Positions 35,194 to 43,838 of a DNA stretch of 64,000 bases are shown here, piece after piece. Numbering within the stretch: the first letter of the stretch is position 1; each line of letters begins with the position of its first letter. Source of the stretch: Acidobacteriota bacterium. GTDB lineage: Bacteria > Acidobacteriota > Blastocatellia > HR10. A program made the translations under genes and the position numbers. Below the pieces are notes generated by a model, which was not told the DNA's origin, did not search any database, and was given only the letters and a program-made list of their open reading frames with translations. Location: the NCBI GenBank assembly GCA_030550025.1, contig JAUQQC010000001.1, positions 186,001 through 250,000 of the forward strand, written 5' to 3'.

Positions 35194-35233
35194 GCCAAAG
35201 CGCTACGCAGATGCCGCACGGCGAGGATCGGCG

Positions 35234-36370
35234 ATGACCGAACATGCGGGAGATCGCGGCCTCCTGGCGAAGTTGGAGCGCGTGAGCGCGCGGTTGCGGG
35301 AGCGGATTCTGCCTCCGCGCGTTGATGAGGTTCGACACGTGAATTTCGCCATCACGTTCCTCTGCAACTCGCGTTGTCGAATGTGCGATATCTGGACGCT
35401 CTATCGGAAGGATCGTGCGCGGGCGCATGCGGAATTGACGCTTGAGGAGATCCAGTGCGTCTTTCGATCTCCGCTTCTGCGGGGGTTGTGCTCGATTGCT
35501 CTGACGGGGGGAGAGGTCTTTCTGCGGCGCGATTTCGTGGAGATCTGTGGATTCTTCCTCACCGACTTTCCGCGCGCGACGATCACCATTCCCACGGGCG
35601 CGATCAATCCCGAGCTGAATGCGCGGGCGTTGCATCGAATTCTGACCGAATATCGGCCCGAGCCCGGGCGCCTCTATCTCTCGGTCTCGCTCGATGGGAT
35701 CGGGGAGGTGCACGATCGGCAACGTGGGATTCGGGTCTACGAGAAGGCGTGGCGCGTGATTGACGAAGCGCTCGCGCTCGGAGGGATTCGCGTGGGGGTG
35801 AGCTTCACGATCACGCGCGAGAATTGGCGCGATCTGGAACGAGTTTATGAGCTGGCGCGCGCCCGTGGCCTTGGGTTCAACGCGCAGTTCGCCCAAAATA
35901 GCGAGACCTATTATGCGCGCACGGACGTCGAGGCGGCGTGGCCCATCGAGGATCTGCACGAGATCGCGCGCGCACTCGAACGCATAGCGGCGGAACATCT
36001 GGATCGCCTCCCATGGCCTCGGCGAATGTTCGATGTGCAGGCCTACTATCTCCGGCGCATGGCGGCGTATCAGGCGCATCCGCGCCGCCTCTTCACCTGC
36101 TATTCGGGGACGCAGTCGTTCTATCTCGATCCTTATGGCAACGTGTATCCCTGCGTGATCTTGAGCAAGAGACTCGGGAACGTCCGGGAGCGGAGCTTCG
36201 AGGAGATCTGGTTGAGTCCGGAGGCCGAACGCATTCGCCGTTCGATCGCGGCGCGCGAGTGCGCCTGTTGGACGGCGTGCGAGGCGATGCCGAGTTTGGG
36301 ACGGAGCCTTCGTCCCATCTGGGAGAACATGAGGGCATTCCGGGTGAATCGCAAACGACGTTCAGGTTAA
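35234..36370 (+). CDS. Radical SAM/SPASM-domain protein
   Basis: A 378-residue radical SAM protein, distinct from the one at 32257. The SAM-cluster motif is CNSRCRMC (Cys44, 48 and 51), preceded by the typical VNFAITFLCN. IALTGGEVFLR supplies the GGE motif and SVSLDGIGEVHDRQRG the strand binding SAM. A SPASM-like Cys group follows (FTCYSG, VYPCVIL, ECACWTACEA). Wording such as FYLDPYGNVYPCV is shared with SPASM proteins in polysaccharide or peptide-modifying loci. Substrate unknown. The ATG at 35234 follows GAGGA; upstream in-frame starts would precede the promoter element. A GT4 gene follows by 13 bp. Confidence 0.88.
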   Translation: MTEHAGDRGLLAKLERVSARLRERILPPRVDEVRHVNFAITFLCNSRCRMCDIWTLYRKDRARAHAELTLEEIQCVFRSPLLRGLCSIALTGGEVFLRRDFVEICGFFLTDFPRATITIPTGAINPELNARALHRILTEYRPEPGRLYLSVSLDGIGEVHDRQRGIRVYEKAWRVIDEALALGGIRVGVSFTITRENWRDLERVYELARARGLGFNAQFAQNSETYYARTDVEAAWPIEDLHEIARALERIAAEHLDRLPWPRRMFDVQAYYLRRMAAYQAHPRRLFTCYSGTQSFYLDPYGNVYPCVILSKRLGNVRERSFEEIWLSPEAERIRRSIAARECACWTACEAMPSLGRSLRPIWENMRAFRVNRKRRSG

Positions 36371-36383
36371 TGGGCTCTCGAGG

Positions 36384-37604
36384 ATGCGCGTGGCGCTTTA
36401 CAATCCCGGTTGGCCCGTCATGGGCGGGGGGGAAGTCTACTTCGGGGTGCTCGCCGAAATCCTCAGCGAGCGGCATCAGGTGGATCTCATCACCATACGT
36501 CCTTTCGATCTGCGGCGGCTTCAGGAGCGACTCGGCCTGCATCTGGATGGCGTCGGCCTCATCGAAGTGCCGAGCGAGGCCATCTCCTTTCCTCGCGGCG
36601 TGCGCGAGTGGCTGCGGAATCGGTACGCGCTCGCGCGAACCTATCGCACCTTAGAGCGGATGACGCGCGCTTACGATGTGGCGATCGCCTTGGAATCCGA
36701 TCTCCCGCCGCGACTCGCCGCGCGGCGCAATATCCTGCAGGTCCAAGTGCCTCATCGCCGATGGACGGCTCGCGATTTCTTCCGCGCGCTTCGAGCACAT
36801 CGCCTCACCGACGTTCGGCGAGAGATCGCTCGCGCTTGGTATTTCCCCCGCGCGCTTCGCCGCTATGATCTCATCCTTTGCAACTCGCAGTTCACGGCGC
36901 GCGTCCTTGAGGAGAACTGGCGTCCCTCGGTCCCAATACTCGTCGTACCGCCTCCGGTCGAGCTTCCGGCCACGCCCATTCCCTGGAGCGAGAAGCGGGA
37001 GATCATCGTGAGCGTCGCTCGCTTCTTTCGAGGGGGACATGAGAAGAATCAGTGGGTCTTGCTCGCAGCCTTTCGAGCGTTCGTCGTACGCCATCCGGGT
37101 TGGGAGCTGCATCTTGTGGGGGGAGCCGACGCCTCAGGTGAAACCGTCGTGGCCGAGCTTGAGCGAAGCGCCCGCGGGCTGCCCGTGATCTTCCACGTGA
37201 ACGCCAAGCGCGAGGAAGTACGACGACTCTATCGCCTTGGCAAAGTCTTCTGGCAGGCGACGGGATTCGGCGTGGACGAGCATCGGGAGCCTGAGCGCGT
37301 CGAGCACTTCGGGATCGCTCTCGTGGAAGCCATGGGATACGGCTGTATCCCCTTCGCCGTCGGGCGTGGTGGGGCGCGAGAGATCATCGAGCCGGGCGTC
37401 AGCGGGTTCTTTTGGGAGACGATCCCGGAGCTGGTCGAGCGAACGGCCGCCGTGGTCGCTTGCGAGGAAGCCGCTCGCATGAGCGTCCGCGCAGCGGAGC
37501 GTGCTCGAATGTTCGGGCGCGAGGCTTTTCGAGAGCGCTTTTTCACTGCGCTCGCCCGGGTCCTCTCTGGCCCATCAATCCACGGCGTCCCTGCGACCCG
37601 GTGA
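36384..37604 (+). CDS. GT4 family glycosyltransferase (Alg11-like pattern)
   Basis: A 406-residue GT-B glycosyltransferase. The opening MRVALYNPGWPVMGGGEVYF has the Gly-rich loop. The donor domain contains IIVSVARFFRGGHEKNQ, LHLVGGADASGE and VEHFGIALVE, a full E-x7-E, followed by AMGYGCIPFAVGRGGA. The VARFFRGGHEKNQ and WQATGFG stretches resemble mannosyltransferases of the Alg11 type. It closes the operon-like run RarA-ThpR-radical SAM-GT39-radical SAM-GT4 and converges with the helical-repeat gene 11 bp downstream. Confidence 0.87.
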   Translation: MRVALYNPGWPVMGGGEVYFGVLAEILSERHQVDLITIRPFDLRRLQERLGLHLDGVGLIEVPSEAISFPRGVREWLRNRYALARTYRTLERMTRAYDVAIALESDLPPRLAARRNILQVQVPHRRWTARDFFRALRAHRLTDVRREIARAWYFPRALRRYDLILCNSQFTARVLEENWRPSVPILVVPPPVELPATPIPWSEKREIIVSVARFFRGGHEKNQWVLLAAFRAFVVRHPGWELHLVGGADASGETVVAELERSARGLPVIFHVNAKREEVRRLYRLGKVFWQATGFGVDEHREPERVEHFGIALVEAMGYGCIPFAVGRGGAREIIEPGVSGFFWETIPELVERTAAVVACEEAARMSVRAAERARMFGREAFRERFFTALARVLSGPSIHGVPATR

Positions 37605-37615
37605 GAGGTGGACGT

Positions 37616-39349
37616 TCATCCCAGGACAGCTCGGCAGGCAGCGATGATGAGCGAGGCGCGCACGTCTTCCGTTTGGATCTGATGCATCCATCCGAGCGTC
37701 GTCTCGAAATTCGCGCGCGCGAGCTCCTCCACGACCTTCTCCAATCGGAACTCCTCCCTCAAGGGAATGAGGAAGGGGATGCGATACGCGCCGATCGAGA
37801 TGGGATAGAGAACGTGCGTTTGCTCGTCCTCAATGCGCGGGGCCTCCGGCAAGGGAGTCCTGGGGAGCCGGTCAAGGGCGCGGACTAAACCGGCGAGGAG
37901 AGAAAGGGCTTCTTCCGCATCGGCGCGCCTCATGGCACCGAGAAGTCCCGCGAGAGCTAACCACTGAAATTCGCGTTCTCTCCTCTCGGCCAGCACCCGA
38001 GCGATCTGTCCATGCAGGAGGAGCTTGGCCTCATCGGTTCGCGTTTTTTGAAGCAACGCCATCGCCCATTCGACGATGAGGAGGGATTCCTGCACGAGAT
38101 CGAGCCTCAGGGAGCGCACATCTGGCGGTTCTATCCCTCGAGCGATGCGGTCTCTCCAAAGCGCCGTCTCCAGGATCGAGATCGTTTTCCTTCTCGCTTC
38201 CGGATCCCCGATCTTCTCGGCGACTTCCCGCGCGGCTTCATATTTCTCCTGGGTATAGAGGGCGTAGGCGATCTGCAGATACTGCCGGTCGCGTCTCTCC
38301 GGATGCGTCTCTTTCCTCGCGCGCTCCAAGGCGGCGGTCAGTTGCTCGGACTCCGAGAGCGGAGTCTCTTCTTGAACCCGGATAGGCTCCGGTAGACGCG
38401 GCGCGAGTTGGGAGAGCACGCCCAGGAGAAAAAGCGCGCGTTCGGGCTCGTGTCGCTCGTAGAACGGGAGCAGTTGCCGGATCGCCGCGGCGATGAGCCC
38501 GCTCTCATACGGCGTGAGTGGATGGGCGGGAGCAAAGGCCGCCAGAGCGATCACGTTAAAGACCACATCCAGGTACAGTCGGATGAGTCTCGGAGAGCCC
38601 ACCTCTCGGGCGAAGAGACCAGGCGTGACATTCATCGCCGGTCGTCCCGCGATCGTGGAGAAAGAGATGCGCATCCCCTCGGTGAAGAGGTACGAGCCGA
38701 GGAGCAGAAGCTCATTCAGGTTTGGTGGCGCGCGACGGACAGCGCTTCGCAGGGCGCGTTCGAACAGGCGATCCGCTTGCTGCACATCTCTTTTTCTCAA
38801 TTCGCCGAGGAAGGCGAGCGTGACGTCACTGATTCCCTCATCGAGGCTCTCGCTGACCATACGGATCGCTTGTTCCGGGTTCTCGCGAAGCAGATCGAGG
38901 GCGGAGACGAGACGATGACGCGCTCGTTCTGAGACCGGGCGGAGGGGATCGACCAGATCCCTCTCTTCCGAGAGCCGAGCGAGCAATTGGCGGGCGAGCG
39001 CAGGATCATGCCGAGCGGCGCGGCGGACGATCTCTTGACGCAATCGGTACCGCTGCTCTCGCACTGCGTGAGATCCTTCTTTCGGGTCGTCTTCGATCCG
39101 CGAAGTCGCCGTGAACGCTTCTTCAAAGAGCTGGCGGGCGAGTGGTTCATCCACCGCCCACAGGGCGTCGGCTAATTTCGCCTGCACGCGCGCTTGGGCC
39201 TCCGACGATCGAAAGCGACGCACCGTCTCGACGAGAGCCCGAAGCTCAACAATCGCGCGGTCTCGGTATTGCTGGCGCTCTTCCTGGAAGGGTTCCTCCC
39301 ACGCTAAGCTGAGGGCGAGAACAACGGCCGTTGAAAGGAGCGTGGTCAT
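37616..39349 (-). CDS. Large helical-repeat secreted protein, unknown function
   Basis: A 577-residue protein. An N-terminal hydrophobic leader (MTTLLSTAVVLALSLAWEEP) suggests export. The rest is almost entirely amphipathic helix, rich in Arg, Glu, Leu and Ala, with TPR/HEAT-like spacing (EAQARVQAKLADALWAVDE, RQLFEEAFTATSRI, YLQIAYALYTQEKYEAAREV). I recognise no catalytic motif. The ATG at 39349 overlaps the stop of the Cys-rich gene in ATGA, which argues for it over the longer upstream frame. The coupling implies that the two proteins work together, perhaps as a periplasmic scaffold and its partner. Similar Arg/Leu-rich repeat proteins are frequent in Acidobacteriota (recollection, unverified). 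Confidence 0.7.
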   Translation of the reverse strand: MTTLLSTAVVLALSLAWEEPFQEERQQYRDRAIVELRALVETVRRFRSSEAQARVQAKLADALWAVDEPLARQLFEEAFTATSRIEDDPKEGSHAVREQRYRLRQEIVRRAARHDPALARQLLARLSEERDLVDPLRPVSERARHRLVSALDLLRENPEQAIRMVSESLDEGISDVTLAFLGELRKRDVQQADRLFERALRSAVRRAPPNLNELLLLGSYLFTEGMRISFSTIAGRPAMNVTPGLFAREVGSPRLIRLYLDVVFNVIALAAFAPAHPLTPYESGLIAAAIRQLLPFYERHEPERALFLLGVLSQLAPRLPEPIRVQEETPLSESEQLTAALERARKETHPERRDRQYLQIAYALYTQEKYEAAREVAEKIGDPEARRKTISILETALWRDRIARGIEPPDVRSLRLDLVQESLLIVEWAMALLQKTRTDEAKLLLHGQIARVLAERREREFQWLALAGLLGAMRRADAEEALSLLAGLVRALDRLPRTPLPEAPRIEDEQTHVLYPISIGAYRIPFLIPLREEFRLEKVVEELARANFETTLGWMHQIQTEDVRASLIIAACRAVLG

Positions 39350-40167
39350 CGTCCACAGCACAAGGATGCACCAAGAGGCTCTTCCGGGGGCGCTGAACAA
39401 CGCCACCCCGTACACTGCAGAGAATCTCTTGTCGGGATCGTGCATCCGAAGCCTTCGGATCCCCCGGTCGACCGGCACACGTAACACTCACGCTGCACAT
39501 CCCAGAAGCAGATCTGATTCGGGCATCCGCTCTGAGGGCTCACGCGTAACGCTGCTGGGGTTGGACCCTTCGGGTTGATCCCGTGTGGGTCCTCTCTCGT
39601 CCATCGCGAGCCGTCTTCGTAGACGATCTCACCGACGCCCACTTCGAGGCGATAATCGCCCGAGAGAACCTCCGATCCCGGAGCACGCAATGATGCGGCG
39701 ATGTCGGCGAAAGCGACGACGAAATGTTCCAAAGCGACTCTCTCCCCAGCTCGAAGCGGTGTTTCAAGCCGGATCAGTGGCGTCTGTCCCTGGAGAAGGA
39801 TGCGGTTCGGGTCTGAGAGCTCGATCACATCCCAAGCCAACCGAACGGCTGTGACTGTTTTAGCGGAGCGATTCTTCAACTGGACCTTCGTGACGGCGAG
39901 ACCTCGACGGGCGTCGGACGTAACGCTCCAGACGTCCACGGGGATGGTCTCATGACCGGGGCGCACGGTCGGGATGGCCGAGAAGCTCCAATTCCCGCGG
40001 GGGAGTCCGGCCAGCTGGGGATGCGGTGCGCGTTGTTGGGAGCTATAACACTCCTCCCACAAGGCATGAGAGTCGCTCCAGTGTCCCACGGGCATCCCGA
40101 TGAGAAGAAGGGTAATGAACGATCCCATCCCAATCCTCAGAGTTTCAGCCCTCCGAATGCCGCCCAT
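39346..40167 (-). CDS. Secreted protein with Cys-rich C-terminus, unknown function
   Basis: A 273-residue protein. A leader with Arg-rich start (MGGIRRAETLR) and hydrophobic core (FITLLLIGMPVG) suggests export. The middle part (about 60-215) is beta-rich (VTKVQLKNRSAKTVTAVRL, GDYRLEVGVGEIVYEDG) and looks like an immunoglobulin-type sandwich. The last 57 residues hold nine Cys, beginning GCPNQICFWDVQRECYVC and ending LCCGR, a likely disulfide-bonded or metal-binding module. An internal ATG at 40128 has a better ribosome-binding site (GAGGAT) and could be the true start. A strong promoter lies upstream. Coupled by ATGA to the helical-repeat gene. I know no named family. Confidence 0.68.
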   Translation of the reverse strand: MGGIRRAETLRIGMGSFITLLLIGMPVGHWSDSHALWEECYSSQQRAPHPQLAGLPRGNWSFSAIPTVRPGHETIPVDVWSVTSDARRGLAVTKVQLKNRSAKTVTAVRLAWDVIELSDPNRILLQGQTPLIRLETPLRAGERVALEHFVVAFADIAASLRAPGSEVLSGDYRLEVGVGEIVYEDGSRWTREDPHGINPKGPTPAALRVSPQSGCPNQICFWDVQRECYVCRSTGGSEGFGCTIPTRDSLQCTGWRCSAPPEEPLGASLCCGR

Positions 40168-40210
40168 AGTTCGGCTCGCCTGGAGCGTTCCTAACTTCTG
40201 ACGGCTTCGA

Positions 40211-40240
40211 TTGTACCAAGTATAGTGTCTGTCTCTCAAC
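40211..40240 (-). promoter_or_regulatory. Promoter for the Cys-rich/helical pair
   Basis: Minus-strand TTGAGA (40240 to 40235, 5/6), 18 bp spacer, TACAAT (40216 to 40211, 5/6), with TGG directly before the -10 box (extended element). Expected start near 40204, about 37 bases before the ATG at 40167. Confidence 0.65.
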
Positions 40241-40516
40241 CCATTTTTCCGGCGGCGGGGCGAAAAGGCTTCATCGCTTCTCCTCTCGACCATTCCCATT
40301 ACCGTGCCTGACCCGCGAGAGCAACTCACAGTAAATCTCGTCTTCAGAAGGCCGGAGCGAACTCAGGAGATCGTTCCGTGAGGTGAGACCGCGATGGTCT
40401 GAGGGGTAGCCGTGGCGCGATGAGTTCTCCAAAATGCACGGTTGGGAAGAGAGGCAATCTCGCACCCAGGATCGCGTCTCCTCCAATGGATCGAGAGAGA
40501 CGACCTGGACCTCGTA
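40241..40516. other. Intergenic stretch without a convincing gene
   Basis: Together with the promoter to its left this is the longest gene-free stretch in the window (about 350 bases between 40167 and 40517). A 71-codon frame on the minus strand (40271-40486, TTG start) has no ribosome-binding site, no recognisable motif and codon use less GC-rich at third positions than its neighbours. I see no tRNA, repeat or clear terminator. Confidence 0.6.
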
Positions 40517-41722
40517 TCATATCGAGGGAGAAGTTGGGAGGTGCTCCCGGCGGAAGCGGTCGTAGAGGCGACGAAGGTGAAGGCGAGGATTCGCGAAAAA
40601 CTCTTCCGGGGCGATATCGATCCATGTGAAGTCAGCGTGAGGAGGGCGTCGCGGAAGGCCGCTCCACGTTCGGATCACGCCGACGGCAGGCTTCGGCGTG
40701 CCATCAGCGCGCCAGAGGCCGAAGAAACATTCGTGAGGAGCTTTGTCAAAAGGTGGGCGAGTGCACAGCTCAGGCGCATAATCGCTATAGCACCAAAGCA
40801 GCGCGCCCGCGAATCCGAAATGGTACAGCAGAGCCAGCGCCTCATGCGTGAACCGTGCGGCTTCGTCTTCCTCCAGGAGGGGAGTGCGCGATGGAGGCGC
40901 TGCTTGAGTAGGGCGCGTGGGTGCGCCGAACTCTTCGAACAAGAGGTCACGACCCTCGCCCAACCAGCGCGTGAGGAGACCGAGAAAGGGGAGGAGCCAA
41001 GCGTCTGTCGGTCCTTGCGCCCACTCGGCATAGACCGGATAGCCGTGCATCGCGAGCAGATCGCACGCGCGCGCGACTTCGGCCGGGCCCAAGCGCCGAT
41101 CCTCTTCGAGGTCCTCCATGTGGAGGCCGAGCGTGATCGGATGCGTCGAATCGGCGGCGCGGATCTCGGCGACCATGCGCTTAAGCCAAGCGAGCCCGAG
41201 CTCGCGCGATGGAGGGATCACGCAATTGGAAGGCTCATTCCCTAAGTCCCATCCCCAAAGAGCCGGATGGGAAGCGAGCGCGCGCACGACTTCATGGACG
41301 AGTCGGGTTTGAGCCTCGATGATCGCCTGATCCGCATACCAATTCTTCGGGCGGGCAGGGAGGACGCGGCCGCCCGAGAGGGTACGAAAGCGGGTTGGGG
41401 CCCCACTCGGTTCACAGGCCCACGCAGGCAACCAATTAGCCCCGCTCATGTGGCCGGTGAAGAATGTCGGCAGCAATTGCAACCGAGAGCGCGCGGCTAG
41501 ATCGGCGACCGTGTGCAGGCGTTCGATCGCGTCCGGCGCGATGCGCTCCGGCTCGGGTTGAAAATCCTCCCAAAGGAGAAACACGCGCACGAGATCGAAG
41601 CCTGCTTCCCGAAGGCGGGCGAAATCACGTTCGACCTCCTCGACCTCGAACGCGCGCCACCAGGTCATGGCCCGACGCGCGGGCCAGTAGTTGATGCCGA
41701 GTCGGAAGGTCGCGTCGTTCAT
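40517..41722 (-). CDS. GH5-like (clan GH-A) glycoside hydrolase
   Basis: A 401-residue TIM-barrel hydrolase. The acid/base Glu is E163 in GWDLGNEPSN and the nucleophile is the second Glu in LLFEEFGAP (about residue 264), the two Glu of clan GH-A. Other barrel-strand features are LGINYWPARRAMTWW and DLVRVFLLWEDFQPEP. There is no signal peptide, so it should act in the cytoplasm. Exact GH family and specificity are uncertain; the cellulase-fold mannosidases are a candidate because of the neighbours. It is the last gene of a five-gene leftward operon, 9 bp behind a GT4 gene. Confidence 0.8.
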   Translation of the reverse strand: MNDATFRLGINYWPARRAMTWWRAFEVEEVERDFARLREAGFDLVRVFLLWEDFQPEPERIAPDAIERLHTVADLAARSRLQLLPTFFTGHMSGANWLPAWACEPSGAPTRFRTLSGGRVLPARPKNWYADQAIIEAQTRLVHEVVRALASHPALWGWDLGNEPSNCVIPPSRELGLAWLKRMVAEIRAADSTHPITLGLHMEDLEEDRRLGPAEVARACDLLAMHGYPVYAEWAQGPTDAWLLPFLGLLTRWLGEGRDLLFEEFGAPTRPTQAAPPSRTPLLEEDEAARFTHEALALLYHFGFAGALLWCYSDYAPELCTRPPFDKAPHECFFGLWRADGTPKPAVGVIRTWSGLPRRPPHADFTWIDIAPEEFFANPRLHLRRLYDRFRREHLPTSPSI

Positions 41723-41731
41723 CGCTTCGGC

Positions 41732-42751
41732 TCAGCGCGATCTGTGGTGTCGGAGGATCATCTCGTAGACGCGCAGATACTCCTCCACCATGCGATCCCG
41801 ACTGAAATGCTCGGCGACGTGCTGCCGAATGCGCTCGCGATCGAGTTCGGACACGCGCCGAAGGGCTTCGATGGCCTCTTCGATCGTGTCCACGATGAAT
41901 CCGGTCTCGCCATGACGGACGATCTCTGGGACGGCGCCGCGCCCGCGCGCGATGACGGGCGTGCCACAGGCCATCGCTTCGATCATGCTCAGGCCGAAGG
42001 GCTCCTCGAAATTGATGAGGTGGAGCAAGGCCAGCGCCCGGCCGAGGACTTCGTCCCGGCGATCCGGTCCGACCGAGCCGATATAGCGGATTCGGTCATT
42101 CAAATGAGGAGCGACAGCGCGCTCGAAATAGGCTTGATCTTGAATGATCCCTGCGATGAGAAGCGGCAAGCCGGTTCGTCGAGCGACTTCGATTGCCTCG
42201 GCCGTGCCTTTCTCATGATGAATGCGGCCGAAAAAGAGCAGATACTCACCGTGCTCGCGCCGCAGGGTGAACTCCTCAAGCGGGATGCCGTGATGGATCG
42301 TCGCAATGTAGGTGAGCTGCGGGCGACGATCGGCCTGGCTAATGGCCACATAGTACGTGCGCCCGTTGTATTTCTCGTACACGGGCAGGATGCGCTCAGA
42401 GGAGAAGCCATGAATCGTCGTCAGAACTGGGGTGCGCACCAACCCGCTGTACGTGAGGGGGAGAAAGTCGAAATGGTTGTGGATGAGGTCGAACTCGTCG
42501 GCGCGCTCGAAGACGGCCGAGATGTGCAAGCATTCCCAGACTTTGGGATCGAGCATCGGATCCTCCGAATAGGGGCGTGGACAAACGGCCACAAGGCGCG
42601 CGCGCGTGAGCGAATCGGCCGTCGCAAAGAGCGTGACGTCCACGCCGCGCTGGACCAGGCCTTCGGTCAGAAGCGAGACGACGCGTTCCCACGGGCCATA
42701 ATGCCGCGGGGGAACGCGCCAGGAGATCGGAGCCAGCATCGCGATGCGCAT
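41732..42751 (-). CDS. GT4 family glycosyltransferase of the GH130 operon
   Basis: A 339-residue GT-B glycosyltransferase. The N-terminal domain has IAMLAPISWRVPPRHYGPWE, a form common in GT4 enzymes of GH130 clusters. The donor domain has LLFFGRIHHEKGTAEAIEVA and EPFGLSMIE (E-x7-E) with AMACGTPVIARGRGAVPEIV. I chose the ATG at 42751, six bases after AAGGAGG; the ATG at 42757 would give a 4 bp overlap with the preceding GH130 stop but has no spacing to the ribosome-binding site. Cytoplasmic, no signal peptide. It is likely to make the mannoside that GH130 cleaves; donor unproven. Confidence 0.86.
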   Translation of the reverse strand: MRIAMLAPISWRVPPRHYGPWERVVSLLTEGLVQRGVDVTLFATADSLTRARLVAVCPRPYSEDPMLDPKVWECLHISAVFERADEFDLIHNHFDFLPLTYSGLVRTPVLTTIHGFSSERILPVYEKYNGRTYYVAISQADRRPQLTYIATIHHGIPLEEFTLRREHGEYLLFFGRIHHEKGTAEAIEVARRTGLPLLIAGIIQDQAYFERAVAPHLNDRIRYIGSVGPDRRDEVLGRALALLHLINFEEPFGLSMIEAMACGTPVIARGRGAVPEIVRHGETGFIVDTIEEAIEALRRVSELDRERIRQHVAEHFSRDRMVEEYLRVYEMILRHHRSR

Positions 42752-42753
42752 CT

Positions 42754-43707
42754 TCATCCTCCTTGGAGGAGCCAGTCGAGCATCTCGCGCACCTGGCCGA
42801 TGGCCAAGGCGATCGAGGTGTCCGCCGCTCCGTAGTAGAGGCGCAGTTCTCCCGTCTCGGGATCGAGGATGGCCCCGCAGGGAAAGACGACGTCGGCCAC
42901 ATCGCCGACGCGCTCATACGGCGCATCGGGGCCGAAGATCCATTCATCGCTTCGGCGGATGACGCGACGCGGATCTTCCAGATCGAGCAGAGCCAGGCCG
43001 AGCCGATAGAGGCATCCGGCCGGAGTCATGCGCACTCCATGATAGATGATGAGCCAGCCTTCAGGCGTCTCGATCGGCGGGGGGGAGAGACCGATCTTGT
43101 TCGCGTCCCACCACGCCCCCTGCCGGGCTTCGAGCAGGACGGTATGGTCGCCCCAATGTTTGAGATCGGGCGAGAAGGAGATCCAGATGTTCGCCCGACT
43201 GACCGGGTAGATCGAAATGGGGCGGTGAATGAGCGCCCATCGCCCGTTGAACCGTCGGGGGAAGAGCGCCGCGTCCTTATCTTCCGGGGGCATGATTACC
43301 CCTCGGCGCTCGAAGGCTCGAAAATCGCGCGTCAGGGCCAGGGAGACGAGCGGGCCGCTCGTCGAGAACGACGTGTAGGTAATTGCATACCGCTGCAGTT
43401 CTTCGATCCAGGTGATGCGCGGGTCTTCGATCCCCCACACCTCTTCGGGATACCGCTCCGGATCGGGCAGAAGCGTCGGTTGCGGATCAATTTGCCAATT
43501 CGTGATCCCATCTCGACTCCGGGCGGCGGTCAGATGCGAGATGCCCCGCCGGTCCTCGACGCGGACCAGCAGGAGCGTCTCGCCACTCGGCAAGAGCGTC
43601 GCTCCGGCGTTGAAGACGCTGTTGGCCGGATAGGGCCAGTCGGCCGTCGTCAGGATCGGATTGCCTTCGTAGCGTCGCAAGAGCTCGCGGAATTTGTTCC
43701 TCTTCAT
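42754..43707 (-). CDS. GH130 family beta-mannoside phosphorylase/hydrolase, copy 2
   Basis: A 317-residue five-bladed beta-propeller enzyme of GH130. The catalytic-region motif VWGIEDPRITW carries the conserved Asp proposed as proton donor. Phosphate- and sugar-binding motifs include RYEGNPILT, LVRVEDRRGISHL, MPPEDKDAALFPRR and WLIIYHGVRM. Members phosphorolyse beta-1,4- or beta-1,2-mannosides to mannose-1-phosphate; a hydrolytic subgroup also exists. The ATG at 43707 follows GGAGGAATGGCAC; the longer frame is non-coding. It is a diverged tandem copy of the GH130 at 43839. Cytoplasmic. Confidence 0.9.
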   Translation of the reverse strand: MKRNKFRELLRRYEGNPILTTADWPYPANSVFNAGATLLPSGETLLLVRVEDRRGISHLTAARSRDGITNWQIDPQPTLLPDPERYPEEVWGIEDPRITWIEELQRYAITYTSFSTSGPLVSLALTRDFRAFERRGVIMPPEDKDAALFPRRFNGRWALIHRPISIYPVSRANIWISFSPDLKHWGDHTVLLEARQGAWWDANKIGLSPPPIETPEGWLIIYHGVRMTPAGCLYRLGLALLDLEDPRRVIRRSDEWIFGPDAPYERVGDVADVVFPCGAILDPETGELRLYYGAADTSIALAIGQVREMLDWLLQGG

Positions 43708-43755
43708 GTGCCATTCCTCCGTCGCGTGAACAGGATGGTTGTCCCTTGCAATGCT

Positions 43756-43777
43756 CGAGCGATCGCGTGATCGCTCG
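43756..43777. promoter_or_regulatory. Palindrome between the two GH130 genes
   Basis: CGAGCGATC (43756-43764), GCGT, GATCGCTCG (43769-43777): a perfect 9 bp inverted repeat in the 131 bp gap between the paralogues. In the direction of transcription no T-run follows, so it is probably an operator, a processing hairpin or an attenuating structure that sets relative expression of the two enzymes. Confidence 0.45.
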
Positions 43778-43838
43778 CCGTGCGAGCGAGTTAGATGCTG
43801 TCGGGAGGGGCCACGATGGTCACCGAGGGGGAGCATCC

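Noticed and set aside
40271-40486. 71-codon leftward frame in the largest gap
   Set aside because: TTG start, no ribosome-binding site, no family, and codon use unlike the neighbours; treated as non-coding.
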